Positions 11,370-21,900 of a stretch of DNA of 64,000 nt are shown piece after piece; positions within the stretch are counted from its first letter, which is position 1, and each line of letters begins with the position of its first letter. Source of the stretch: Agapanthus africanus (lineage: Eukaryota; Streptophyta; Magnoliopsida; Asparagales; Amaryllidaceae). Location of the stretch: contig JASDDO010000016.1 of assembly GCA_030015575.1 (NCBI GenBank), positions 104,365,241 through 104,429,240 on the forward strand, in the 5' to 3' direction. The translations under genes and the position numbers were made by a program. A model generated the notes under the pieces. That model worked only from the letters and a program-made list of their open reading frames with translations, searched no databases and was not told the DNA's origin.

Positions 11370-11660
11370 ACGCCCCAGCACGTGACACGTGTCAAGCAGC
11401 GTACAGCGCAACTGCGCTAGCGCATCTACGCTGACACGTGTCGCGCAGCGCAACTGCGCTAGCGCATCTGTGCTGACACGTGTCGCGCGGCGCAAAGCGC
11501 TAGCGCAACTGCGCTGACACGTGTCGTGCAGCGCAGTGCGTGCGCAACTGAAGCGTTGCTTCCTTTAATTTTGTTTTAGATAGAGCTTTACTCTGATTGG
11601 GCGCACTGCCTTGGGCGTTGTGCTGACGCATCAACACCTGACACGTGGCGCGTTGCGCGC
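11370..11660. promoter_or_regulatory. Cluster of G-box-like CACGTG palindromes in GC-rich repeats
   Basis: CACGTG occurs at 11379, 11386, 11435, 11477, 11518 and 11642, mostly inside GCTGACACGTG(T/G)C. The copies at 11435, 11477 and 11518 are about 42 bp apart within repeats of GCGCTAGCGCA. G-box and ABRE-like sites (CACGTG, ACGTGGC) are bound by plant bZIP and bHLH factors, so this looks like an enhancer array in the U3 part of an LTR. Binding is inferred from the motif only. Confidence 0.5.
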
Positions 11661-11804
11661 AGCGCAGTGGATCTGAAGCGTTGCTTCATTTATTAAAGTT
11701 TAAATTTTCAATGTAGAGGTTTGCTCTGATTGGGGGAAGATGAAGCATTGCTTCATCTTCCGCCTTGGAATTTGAACAGAGCTTTGCTCTGATTGGGGTA
11801 AACA

Positions 11805-12658
11805 CCGACATAAACGGGTCCATCGAACCAGCGTCATCCAAAGGATATCGGTTCATATTGGTGACAACTGATTATTTCTCCAAGTGGGCAGAAGCAGTAC
11901 CGCTAAGAGAAGTAAAGACGGAGAATATTCTCCATTTCTTTATGACACACGTCATCTATCGGTTCGGCACTCCGCGATGGATTATCTCCGATAATGGGCC
12001 GGCCTACAGAAGTCACAGAATCAGCCGCTTCGCACAACAGCATAATATAGACTAGAGATACTCTTCGGTCTATAATCCCCGAGCTAACGGTCTAGCTGAG
12101 GCTTTCAACAAGACCTTGACGAAGATCATAAAAAATACGATGTCCAAAAATAAAAAGGACTGGCACGAGAAACTGCATGAAGCTCTCTGGGCATATCGGA
12201 CCACGTTCAAAATGGCCACAAACACAACGCCGTATGCATTGGTATTCGGCGCTGAAGCAGTACTCCCCTTGGAGATAGAGCTACCCTCTCTACGAGTGGC
12301 AGTTCATTACGAGCTAACAGATGAAGAGAATGCTCATCTTCGGCTTGAGGAGATCGACGCCCTCGATGAAGCTCGTCTCATGGAACAAAAAAACCTAGAA
12401 GCTTACAAAGAAAGGATGACGCGCTCATACGAAAGGTTGACTAGGCCGAGAACATTCCGCCAAGGCGAACTCGGGCTAATTGTCAAAAGACCTATGATCC
12501 CTAATCGTGCAAAACAGGGGAAATTTGAGCCAAACTATGAAGGCCCGTATATCATAGACAAAGTCTACCAAGATAGGGCTTACTTGGTCATGGATATGCA
12601 TGGCGAAAGACCCTTCAGGCCAATAAACGGCCGGTTCTTGAAAAAATACTACGCCTGA
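11805..12658 (+). pseudogene. Truncated Tat-lineage (Ty3/gypsy) integrase, end of pol
   Basis: Encodes the integrase core and C-terminus: SSKGYRFILVTTDYFSKWAEAV, a first acidic residue at TDING (11807), ISDNGPAY with the second, and NGLAEAFNKT with the catalytic glutamate. After these come the ALWAYRTTFK and GPYIIDKVYQ blocks and the natural stop at 12656-12658. Integrase joins element DNA to the target. There is one in-frame stop, TAG at 12053-12055, where the family usually has tryptophan. Everything upstream (zinc finger, RNase H, reverse transcriptase, gag) is missing: at 11804/11805 the sequence switches abruptly to unrelated CACGTG-rich DNA. The Tat lineage is suggested by the sequence and by the antisense gene downstream. 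Confidence 0.85.
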
Positions 12659-12769
12659 CGAGTCACGGCCCAGGTCAACGATAGATGACAACGCCTATAT
12701 CCGCTCGCTATCTTCCCAAGCCCAAACTCTATAAGCAGTATCCGGCGAAACCTCTCCTCAAAATCCCTA
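12659..12769 (+). other. Start of the non-coding tail after the Tat integrase
   Basis: Short spacer between the integrase stop and the first minisatellite. Nothing recognisable. Confidence 0.5.
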
Positions 12770-12930
12770 TGGACCGAAACGTCCCTAAACTACCAATGGA
12801 CCGAAACGTCCCTAAACTACCAATGGACCGAAACGTCCTGAAACTAGCTATGGACCGAAACGTCCTTAAACCAACGACGGACTGAAATGTCCTGAAACTA
12901 GTTACGGACCGAAACGTCTTTAAACTACTA
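12770..12930. repeat. Tandem array of ~27-bp units (ATGGACCGAAACGTCCCTAAACT)
   Basis: Six units, the first three nearly identical and the rest diverged. Each carries CCGAAACGTC. Reverse-complemented, the unit matches the array at 243-540. Short frames here on both strands are by-products of a repeat length divisible by three. Confidence 0.8.
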
Positions 12931-13087
12931 CAGATCGCAGCATCCTTGGGCTGACGCAAAAAATGTACGTCCATAAGCAAGATGGGCACGGATGAAAACC
13001 CGAAAGGGCTCCGTGAGTAAAAACAGCAAGGCTACCGGCGATGTTTGTGAAAACCCAAAAGGGAGTAGACTCGTAAAAAAATTTCAT
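12931..13087 (+). other. Spacer in the Tat tail
   Basis: Non-coding; contains paired phrases such as GAAAACCCGAAAGGG and GAAAACCCAAAAGGG about 45 bp apart. No gene. Confidence 0.4.
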
Positions 13088-13620
13088 GCACACTTGCAAG
13101 GTCCTCTCGATCTTGTAAGCAGAAAATACCTGCGTGAGATCCTTACGACTCACAAGGGAGCAACACACTTAGGGATCACCATGATTCCTGAGGAAAAATT
13201 ACACTTACGAGATCCTCATGACTCGTAAGGAGAATCCCCTTATGAAACTCCACAGCTCATAAGATTCAAATGCCTTAAACTACAGGGATCCGAACCTGTT
13301 CTTAAAGCCGTCACATTTCCCAGACCGCCCTACAAGCTGTTCAACACTGACCCTTGTATACAATCCACGGGGATAAATAAACGTCTCCCCTACCAAGTTC
13401 CACCGATAGCGCAAAATGTCCTCATGTGATGCACGACACTTGTAAGTCCTCTCAACTTATAAGGAGAAAACACTCTTGCAAGGTCCTTACGACTTATAAG
13501 AGAGCATGCACTTAAGAATCCTCACGATTCCAAAGGAGAAATCTCACCTATGAGATCCTCATGACTCGTAGGGAGAAACACCTTTATGAGACCCTTACGG
13601 CTCATGAAGTCAAAAGCCTT
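13088..13620. repeat. Series of small hairpin repeats, block 1
   Basis: Repeated phrases of about 26-30 nt with complementary 7-9 nt arms and a loop often containing CCTCATG. The clearest is CTTACGAG (13204-13211) with CTCGTAAG (13222-13229), a perfect 8-bp stem around a 10-nt loop. Others near 13480-13510, 13545-13572 and 13574-13600 are imperfect. Arms vary between copies while often still pairing. They lie between the Tat integrase and the antisense gene. Function unknown. Confidence 0.65.
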
Positions 13621-13879
13621 AGTCGACAGGATCCTAACCCTGTTTTCTAAGCCACCTTTGTTCGAATCGATAGAGGAAAATGATGATTCGCTCCTTGCAA
13701 TATCCCAGTAGTAGCGATGCTGATGCCTAAATAGGTATCAAATTCCTAGTCCTTTCATGGCAAATGATGATTCGCTCCTGGCAATATTCCAGTCGCAGCG
13801 ATGCCGATGCTAAGATTGGCATCAGATTCCAAGTTCCATACTCACAACAAAAAGTCAGCGAGCTATAAATGCATATGAA
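13621..13879. other. Spacer with a ~105-bp direct duplication
   Basis: The phrase AATGATGATTCGCTCCT-n-GCAATAT occurs at about 13678 and 13765, each followed by a GCGATGC(T/C)GATGC stretch and GGTATCAAATTCC or GGCATCAGATTCC. This is a tandem duplication of non-coding tail sequence. Confidence 0.6.
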
Positions 13880-14050
13880 ATAGCCGAAATGATAGGGCAA
13901 CTTGCAAAAAAATCATCAAGTAAAAGATATGCATACAAAAAATAGCTGAAATGATTGGGCAACTCGTAATAAAAAGCAGCGAGTAAAAAGAAAAATAGCC
14001 GAAATGATTGGGCACCACGAAAAATAGCCGAAATGATTGGGCAATCATGA
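13880..14050. repeat. Tandem repeat of AATAGCCGAAATGATTGGGCA
   Basis: Four copies, at about 13880, 13945, 13995 and 14022, with AT-rich filler of varying length. Overlapping minus-strand frames in this stretch are repeat by-products. Confidence 0.7.
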
Positions 14051-14283
14051 TTTTCGCGATATAAAAAACTGAAATGATAGAGCATCGCGGAAGGAAATAA
14101 AAAAAATGAAAATGATGAAAGAATAAAACTTCTGCCCTAAAGGCGAGTCCATATTGACCCCTGTATACAATCCATGGGCATAAAATAAAAGGGAACCACA
14201 TGTCCCAACAAACGCTGTCAAAGGGAAAGTCAGATCTCGACGGCAACGTCTACATCCTAGAAGATCAACACGGCGTTCTTTCC
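14051..14283. other. Spacer in the Tat tail
   Basis: Non-coding link between two repeat blocks. It holds phrases (TTGACCCCTGTATACAATCCA-like, about 14155) that also occur near 13350 and 14920, so even the spacer is part of a higher-order repeat. Confidence 0.4.
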
Positions 14284-14812
14284 CGACACCGTAGAAAGCG
14301 GAGCAAGTCAACCCCGACACCGCAGAAAGCGGAGCAAGTTAAAACCGACACCAAAGAAAGCGGAGCAAGTCAACCACGACACCGCAGAAATCGGAGCAAG
14401 TCAACCCTGACACCGCAGCAAGCGGAGCAAGTCAAACCTGACACCGCAGAAAGCGGAGCATGTCAAAATCGACACCGCAGAAAGCGAAGCAAGTCAACCC
14501 CGACACCGCAGAAAGTGGAACAAGTCAAACCCGATACCGCATAAAGTGGAGCAAGTCAACCCTGACACCGAAGAAAGCAGAGAAAGTCAAACCCTGACAC
14601 CGCAGAAAGCGGAGCAAGTCAAACCCGACACCGCAAAAGGAGGAGCAAGTCAACCCTGACACCGCAGAAAGCGGAGCAAGTCAACCGCGACACCGCAGAA
14701 AGCTGAGCAAGTCAACCCCGACACCGCAGAAAGCGGAGCAAGTCAACCCGACACCGCAGAAAGTGGAGCAAGTCAAACCCGACATCGCAGAAAGCGGAAA
14801 CAAGTCAACCAA
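14284..14812. repeat. Minisatellite of about 17 units of ~30 bp (GACACCGCAGAAAGCGGAGC)
   Basis: Consensus about GACACCGCAGAAAGCGGAGC followed by AAGTCAACCC; units of 30-31 bp with point changes. The 30-bp period keeps a frame open at 14200-14544, giving repeats such as RHRRKRSKSTPTPQKAEQVK, but indels break it afterwards. The GCAGAAAGCGGAGC stretch is short-palindromic. Non-coding repeat most likely. Confidence 0.85.
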
Positions 14813-14989
14813 TAATCTCTCGATTCATCTCGACTCGTAGGTGAAATCCTTAGGCAATGGGGATAAGGACTTGTTTCCTAAGCATTGGGACCCTGCAAGT
14901 TGGTCCAAGATGGGCCATTGTATACTATTCACGGGTCACACTCTCCAAAGTCGAATCTCGATAAGGAAGGAAACAACCGCTTACGAGTC
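14813..14989. other. Spacer in the Tat tail
   Basis: Non-coding, with phrases shared with 13330-13380. No gene. Confidence 0.4.
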
Positions 14990-15165
14990 CTCTCGACTTG
15001 TAAAAAGGAAAAATTCTCTTGTGAGATCCTTACAACACTCGAGAGAAAATACACACTTGGGAATCCTCATGATTCCTAAGGAGAAATTACACCTACGAGA
15101 TCTTTTCGACTCGTAGGGAGAAAAGTCTTTATGAGACCCTCACGGCTCATAAAGTTGAAAAGTCT
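14990..15165. repeat. Series of small hairpin repeats, block 2
   Basis: The same kind of repeat as block 1. CCTACGAG (15092-15099) pairs with CTCGTAGG (15110-15117) over 8 bp around a 10-nt loop. CTTGGGAAT (15056-15064) pairs with ATTCCTAAG (15072-15080) with one G-T. The two blocks are separated by the minisatellites. Confidence 0.65.
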
Positions 15166-15426
15166 TAAGCAACAGACCTGAACCTGTTCCCTAAGCCATC
15201 GTTACCCTACAAAGAGGTTAAGATGGACTGCTATCTACTATCTACAGGCCACATTTACTAGAGTAACATGCCAATGACATAGCAAAGAGAAGAAAGCGAT
15301 AGTATAAGATAAAAAAAGAATGTGTATTTTATTCATGAATTCAATTGAGTACAAGATACATAATATAAAAGGATAAAAAAAAGCATGTTATTCATGAATT
15401 ACAAATTTTCAGTGATACAAAGATGG
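15166..15426 (-). other. 3' flank of the antisense gene
   Basis: AT-rich stretch immediately downstream (in minus-strand sense) of the aORF stop. ATTCATGAATT phrases at about 15333 and 15391 flank A-rich runs. It could hold the polyadenylation region, but I see no single convincing signal. Confidence 0.35.
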
Positions 15427-15967
15427 CTACTGAGAAGGAGGCGTTCTCAACAAATCAGCCAGCTGCTCGCACGCTCCCCTCAATCCTTTCTCGCAATCGG
15501 CCGCCGCAGCCAACTCCGCTTCGACTCCGGCCCGCTGTCGCAAACAAGACGAAAGCTTTTCATCGGTTCCCAACATGGCAGCTTTGCAGTCCAGCATGAC
15601 CCGCTCCATAGAGTCAAGCGCCCATCTCAGCGTCAACCCATCCGAAATACATCGCTGGAGATTTTCAAAGACAGCTTTTAACTGCGCAGCATTCGCTTCG
15701 ACCTGGGCGCACAACCGGGCAGATTCGCTTGAAGCTACTTCGTGTTCCTTTCTCCTCAGGGTTATCTCTTGTTCAAAATGGCGAAGGAAAGGAACACTCT
15801 GCTTAACCCATCCTGCCCGCTGGGAGTTCAAAGCTGATACTTCAGAAGCCGGACGCTTGAGCTCAATCTCATGTAGGAAGGCCTCGATCTTCCTGCAGTA
15901 ATTAACCTAAGACTCGACGACGCCTTCGCCATGGAAGTTCACGAGCGTCGCCAACATAGAATTAACC
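15427..15967 (-). pseudogene. Antisense gene (aORF) of the Tat element, 3' piece with coiled coil
   Basis: Minus strand. The frame at 15427-15831 ends in a stop at 15427-15429 and encodes an alanine-, leucine- and glutamate-rich helix: QVEANAAQLKAVFENLQRC, then AAAADCEKGLRGACEQLADLL. A coiled coil is likely. The frame continues upstream to 15962 except for one TAG near 15908-15911, and at the Athila insertion site it reads on in phase from the piece ending at 27716. It is therefore the C-terminus of one gene split by Athila. Plant Tat-lineage elements are known to carry extra reading frames antisense to gag-pol; position and strand fit that class. Protein function is unknown. Confidence 0.75.
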
Positions 15968-17804
15968 TGATCAGTCGAAAATACTGCATATTTTAACCGG
16001 CAATTTCCTTGTCATCTGCATACATATAGGAGAGTACGGTATTCATAATTCACATATTAGCTAATTGGTCGCAAAATATCAAATTACATGTATTCGACCT
16101 TAAAACCGGAAATTCTAGGGAAATTAACGGCAGTGCATTACATAGCATATTTTCTATATCTTGCAACCCCTATTTTGAAGTCTATGCAGGAAAAGAGATA
16201 CTTGCTCGATCAATTCATTGCTCGACCATTACAATTGCTCGTAAACTCATTGAAAGCAAATCTGGTATCAACACAGAAGGACAACTACAATTCTGAACAT
16301 CAAAGAATAACCTATACAGCAGTACCAAGTTACTGAAGAAAGCACAGTTCCCAAGACCACCAAGGCGCGGCGGAAGGGCGGCAAAACCCCACCTCACGCG
16401 GCGGTTGCGCGGCAGGACCAGTGACTTAGCTCCTCAAACTTCACCAAAACTCCTGTGTTAGTACCTGCAGCTCAAAAATGCATACAAAAGTCCAGAAGAG
16501 TCCAGACACTTCCACCAGATCATCAAGCTCCTAAACTAGCCTAGAACTTCTAGAACTTTCCTAAACCCTTGCTTAAACCCTAAGCTAAACCCCAACAAAC
16601 TTGTCAACAAACTTTGGGAGGGAAAGTCTAATTCAAACCTAAACCTAGTTCTATAAATAGGACCCTAGGCTCTCTCATTTCTCATCTTAGAAATCTTGGA
16701 AAATCTTGATTCAATCTTGGAGAGTGATAGATTCAACCCATTTTTAGTTTAGCCATTCTCTTTCTCCATCTTCTTCTTCCTCAAGATTAGTGAGAAATCT
16801 TGTAGGAAACCCTAACCCTAAATCCATCCACAATTCAAGATCTTGAGTGCAAGCCAAGCAAGATTCCTTCAACCCTTTTATGAGCCGAGCCGATCTTCCA
16901 TCGGGCAAGAGATCAAAAGTAGATCCACGATCCACGGAGTCGAGCGAAGCCGAGTCAACGATCGATTTTTCTTTCTTCTTGTAGATCTTGAAAGAATGTA
17001 TTGACAATTGTTGATTAAATAAAAGGTGATATTTTCTCCATTCTTGTTTTCTTTTAAATTCCGCATCATGTTATCTTTACTGTTCTTGAATATTGTCTAT
17101 GTGATGATGCGCGAGTAAAACTCCGCTCGTTAAGGAGTCGAGAAGATCTTTAGTATGATGATGTAGCAAATTTGTAATCAATTCTTGAATCCCACGAGAT
17201 TGTAAACCCTAGCAAGTTCAAGAATCGACAACCCAATTCGATGCGATGCTTTCTTGATCAACATTGCTTGAGATTGGGGTGATCCGATCTATTCTTGAAA
17301 TTGCTAGAGGCTAGAATATAAATGGTATCCTCGAAAGAGCAAGGGTTAAGAGATGAAACTTTAATTTCATCAAGAAAACCCTAATTCTCGTCGATAACCA
17401 TTGATCTAGCATCAATTCTTCGAAGGACAAGAATATGAAATATTGTAGACTACAACACATCTAAAGATCCTATCGATTCCTACGAGCTTCTTTATCATTC
17501 TTGATTGTCGTTTGGAAAATACCATTGAAACCGATTCTTGTTGTTTATAGTTCTTGATTCTTTAGAAAAGATTAGTGACACACGAATACAAATCAATCAA
17601 TTGAATCGTGTTTTCTCTTATTGTTGATTAACAGTTCATTTCAAACAAATAAAAGTACAAACGAATCTCGAGATCCCTGAGGACGATCCGCACTCATTCA
17701 TTAACTTCAACTGACACCGTTGTTTGATTGCGGTCAAATATTTTTGGTTGTGATTTCTTTAAACATTTGATTCGATAAACACATCCAAGAAAATCAATAA
17801 ATCA
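15968..17804 (+). repeat. Athila 5' LTR
   Basis: TGATCAG...AATCA. Contains a TATA box at 16652 and a GC-rich phrase GCGGCGGAAGGGCGGCAA at 16367-16384, which reappears in shortened form in the leader at 18054-18068. Frames such as 16088-16336 recur in the 3' LTR only through LTR duplication. Confidence 0.95.
16652..16659 (+). promoter_or_regulatory. TATA box of the Athila promoter
   Basis: TATAAATA followed by GGACCCTAGGCTCTCTC, a canonical plant TATA box with a CT-rich region where transcription probably starts. The second copy is at 26563-26570 in the 3' LTR. Confidence 0.7.
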
Positions 17805-17807
17805 AAA

Positions 17808-17825
17808 TGGCGCCGTTGCCGGGGA
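17808..17825 (+). other. Primer binding site of Athila (tRNA-Asp)
   Basis: TGGCGCCGTTGCCGGGGA, the primer site complementary to tRNA-Asp that is usual in plant Athila-type elements, three bases after the 5' LTR. Confidence 0.93.
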
Positions 17826-18911
17826 TCGCGCGTTAATTCGTTTACATTTTATAGTTTGAAGTGAAAGAATTATTACGTTTCATTTCTTGAATTCAAAATT
17901 CGTACAAACTCTTATACGTGTGTTGTGAATTGATTGCAAGGTGATCTGGAGCAATCTGAGCTGTGGAAAAATTATTTGGGATATACCAGAGAGCTGGAGA
18001 TAGCAATATCAAGCAGCTGAAGAAAAATTGTACAGTGAACCCCACACTCGACCGCGGAAGGGCGGCAAGAACATGGTTTGTGCGGCGGAAGCGCCGCAGG
18101 CTTGAGGGTTCTCTGGATAATTTTCCAGCAGGTGATTTCTTTCTCTCTCCTCTCTCCCTTTTTAGCTCCAACTAATCCTTTCTGCAGGATTCTTTGCAAA
18201 TAATAGCTGCGCCGCAAAAGCAAATTAAAATTGTGCGTGATTTTTGTTTTCTTGGTTGTTTTGCATTGCTAATACGGAAAATTAAGGGGCACGGCCAAAT
18301 CCAAATTAGGTGGGGATTTCATTACCCTTCCTAGGCCCCGAAAACCACCAAACTTGCATCCGCATTTACCCCCATTAACTAAAAGAAATCTAGAGATGAC
18401 TCTAAGGACTGTCGCGCTCATTTAGGACAAGAGAGGGCCGTGGGTAATTCATTGCTTATCCGCGTTTTTCTGTGGTGCCTAAGGCGAGTGTGTCTAAGGC
18501 TAGTGGTTATTAATTAGGTCCACTGTAGTGGTGGTTCCTTCCCACTTACCTGGCACTTATCCGGCCACAGGGGACAAAGAGGCAGTGAAGGATTGATCCC
18601 GCGACTTGTCTTTTGGCAGTTAGGAGCGGTCTAGAGCCGGACCTAGGTGACCATTAGATTCTAGGGTTTGTGTGCTGCATTTGGTTGTCGCATCATTTTT
18701 TTTTTCAAAATCCGTCCCTTTTCAAAAGCAAACACCGCATTCATTTTACCCCTAATTATAAGCCAACGCTGCCACTTGTGCTAACCCTTTTTAGTACAAG
18801 ATAGGCTGGACACGGGATTCTAGTGCCCGTTTAGTCCGCGTACCTTTTATCGACTCCGAAGTCGATAATTCTCCATTTACCTTTTCTTTACCTACTACCA
18901 TACCCACACCG
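17826..18911 (+). other. Untranslated leader of Athila
   Basis: About 1.1 kb without a convincing gene. It holds a short perfect hairpin, GCGGCG-GAAG-CGCCGC (about 18082-18097), and GCGGAAGGGCGGCAA at 18054-18068, the phrase shared with the LTR. Small frames on both strands near 17900-18220 overlap each other and look spurious. Confidence 0.6.
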
Positions 18912-21900
18912 ATGGATCCGAATCCATCAAACTTCTTTAACCCCAATCTGCCACCGTCCGTTGGTGCGCAGAATCCTCCACACATTTCTCTTCAGGAAAG
19001 ATGTTATCCACTTAGAGGTCCTCTTTCAACCTGCTTATCCACACCACCAGCGAACGGGGATAACTTTGAAATAAAGCCCCAGTATATCAACCTTCTACCT
19101 AAGTATCACGGACTCGAGACCGAGGACGCTTACGTTTTCATTACCAAATTTGAAAACGTATGCGCTATGATGGGTACGTCTCAACTTTCTGTGGATGCGA
19201 TGCGTCTACGACTTCTTCCTTTTACCTTGTGCGATATAGCCGAGAAGTGGCTATATAACACCACCGCACACTCCATCACTAATTGGGAAGAATTCGTCGC
19301 AGCATTCCTAAAGAAATTTTACCCAGTCCAACGAACGGCTCGAATTCGTAGTGAATTGAACCAATTTGCCCAGCTCCCTACCGAACCATTTTCAAAGTAC
19401 TTTGAACGTTTCAAGGATTTAATGGTTCAATGTCCTCATCACGGCATCCCGAGATGGGAGTTGTGCCGAATCATCTATGAGGGCAGTAACCCTAGCACGA
19501 AACAAAGCCTTGAGAATATGTGTCAGGGTACATTTATGACTAAAGACGATGGGGAAGCCTGGCGATACTTAGAAGAATTCGCTGAAAAATCACTGATTTG
19601 GGAGAGTGGAACCCAACCATTGAATAGGGGTGGCGTACACCAAGTAGATGTGTCCATAGGTGTTCGAGCAGAAATGGCAGCAATGCAAAAGAAGCTCGAC
19701 GCTATGGAACACAAATTTGCAGCAGCCTCCCTAAACCCGGTATCACTCCCCAAAACTATTTGTGGGTGCTGTTCTGATCCGTCACACTTAACGGAAGAAT
19801 GTCCTTTAAACTCGACGTTTCAAGGTCACGAGCATTCTAATGCCGCATTTCAACGACCTCGAAACGATCCATATTCTTCCACGTACAATCAGGGTTGGAG
19901 GAACCACCCTAATTTTGCTTGGAACCAAAATCAATCTCAAAACACGGTTCCAAACACAAATAACTTTCAAAGGGCTCTTCCTCCACCACAACAGCAACCC
20001 CTCCAACTCACTCAGCACCCCTACCAGTCACAAAATTTCCAAAACCAGGGCAACACTCATGCACAGTCTAATCCTATGCAGTCCTGTTCTGACGATTTCT
20101 CTCAATTTACTCAAACCATGAAATCACTTTTATCCAATTTCATGGAGGTTTCAACTGAGGTTAGATCTTCCGTCAGTGAAATAAAGAAAAACTCAGCGTC
20201 ACAAGCTGAGAGTATTAGAACGATGGAAGCTGAAATCGCACGCCTCAAAGCTGAAATGAGTGCGAGAGAAAAAGGGAAACTTCCCTCTCAACCCCTACAG
20301 AATCCTGGGCATTACAATGTAAATGCCATTACCACGTTGAGATCGGGAAGAGTGCTGAATAATAATGTCGGGGAAGATATTGATAATACTGAAAATCATA
20401 TCAAAACCCCGGCTGAGACCTTTCCACATACACACACTTCTCCTTCTGATCCTTCTTCTTCTACCAAACCACCTTCACACGAGCCTATTCTCCAGTTCCC
20501 TTTAGGCTCAACACCTTCACCCAACCCTTATAGTTCTCCACAGACGGTCCCCACACCTCTTTTGGGATCTCGTCTACCCCCCTTTCCTTCTCCTATGATG
20601 GACCCTGCGCTTATTGCAAAAGCACCTTACCCGAACCGGCTAAGGGCTAACAGAACAAGTCCTCATATGGAGAAAATTTTAGAAATGTTCAAACAGGTTA
20701 ACATCAATATCCCTCTCCTAAATGCGATTCAACAAGTCCCCGCTTATGCGAAAATTCTAAAGGACTTGTGCACTAGGAAGAGGAAGACTCAGGTGCCAAA
20801 GAAGGTCTTTATGGCTAATAATATCAGCACTGCTTTTATTCCCCAGCTACCAAAGAAACGAAAGGACCCAGGATGTCCTACAATATCGATTTCGATTGGG
20901 GGTAAAAACATAAATCGTGCTCTTTTAGACCTTGGCGCGAGTGTTAACCTGTTACCTTATTCTGTCTATGAGCAACTAGGAATTGGAGAGCTGAAACCTG
21001 CTCATTGTACTCTCCAGATGGCGGACCGATCTATCACCAAACCAAGGGGTGAATTAGAGGATGTGTTGATAAAGGTCGGGGAATTTGTTTTCCCTGTAGA
21101 CTTCATTGTGCTCGACACACATCCTGTAGCAAACCCCCGGGGCCAAATTCCGGTGATTTTAGGTCGTCCTTTCCTTGCCACTTCCAACGCTGTTATAAAC
21201 TGTAGAAATGGTTCAATGAATTTATCATTTGGAAATATGACCATTGAACTAAATATCTACAGAGTTGGGAGTCAGCCATCAGAACCTAGTGCTCATATTT
21301 TAGATGTGTGTTCTGTCCATGAGATCGCTCCTGATAGTTGTGGAGCCGAGGAACTTTGCTTTAATGATCTCGATGACATTAGCACATCTCTGCTTGATCT
21401 TACACTTGATCTTAGTGAGGACACTTCACTTACACTTGAGTCCTGCACTTCTGACTTTTCTCCACCCGAGTCTGTATCTTTCACAGGCTCTGAGCTTCTT
21501 TGTAAATCCAAAAATCATTCTATGATCCTCCCTTCGATCATTTCTCCGCCTGAATTAGATCTCAAGGTCTTACCTTCTCACCTAAAATATGCATATCTTG
21601 GTGAGAACGAGACTTTACCGGTTATAATTTCCACTTCTCTTGCATCAGAGCAAGAGAATGCACTTTTATCGGTATTAAGATCTAATAAAGAGGCATTTGG
21701 TTGGAGCATGGCGGACATCAAAGGGATCAGTCCCTTGATTGTTGAACATCATATACATGTGATGGATGATGCCAGACCGACCCGAGAACCACAGAGACGG
21801 TTAAATCCCGTCATGAAGGAAGCTGTCATGAAAGAGATCGTCAAATGCTTAGATAGTGGTATTATATACCCGATCTCCGATAGCCAGTGGGTAAGTCCTA

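Noticed and set aside
13855..14320. Overlapping minus-strand frames of 76-127 aa rich in Phe/Ser/Tyr
   Set aside because: They overlap each other in different frames across a tandem repeat and show no domain; low-complexity by-products.
14284..14812. CRISPR-like regular repeats
   Set aside because: Units are contiguous minisatellite copies without unique spacers, in a plant retrotransposon tail.
16088..16336. 82-aa frame repeated identically at 25999-26247
   Set aside because: Same position in the two almost identical Athila LTRs, upstream of the TATA box; not expected to be translated.
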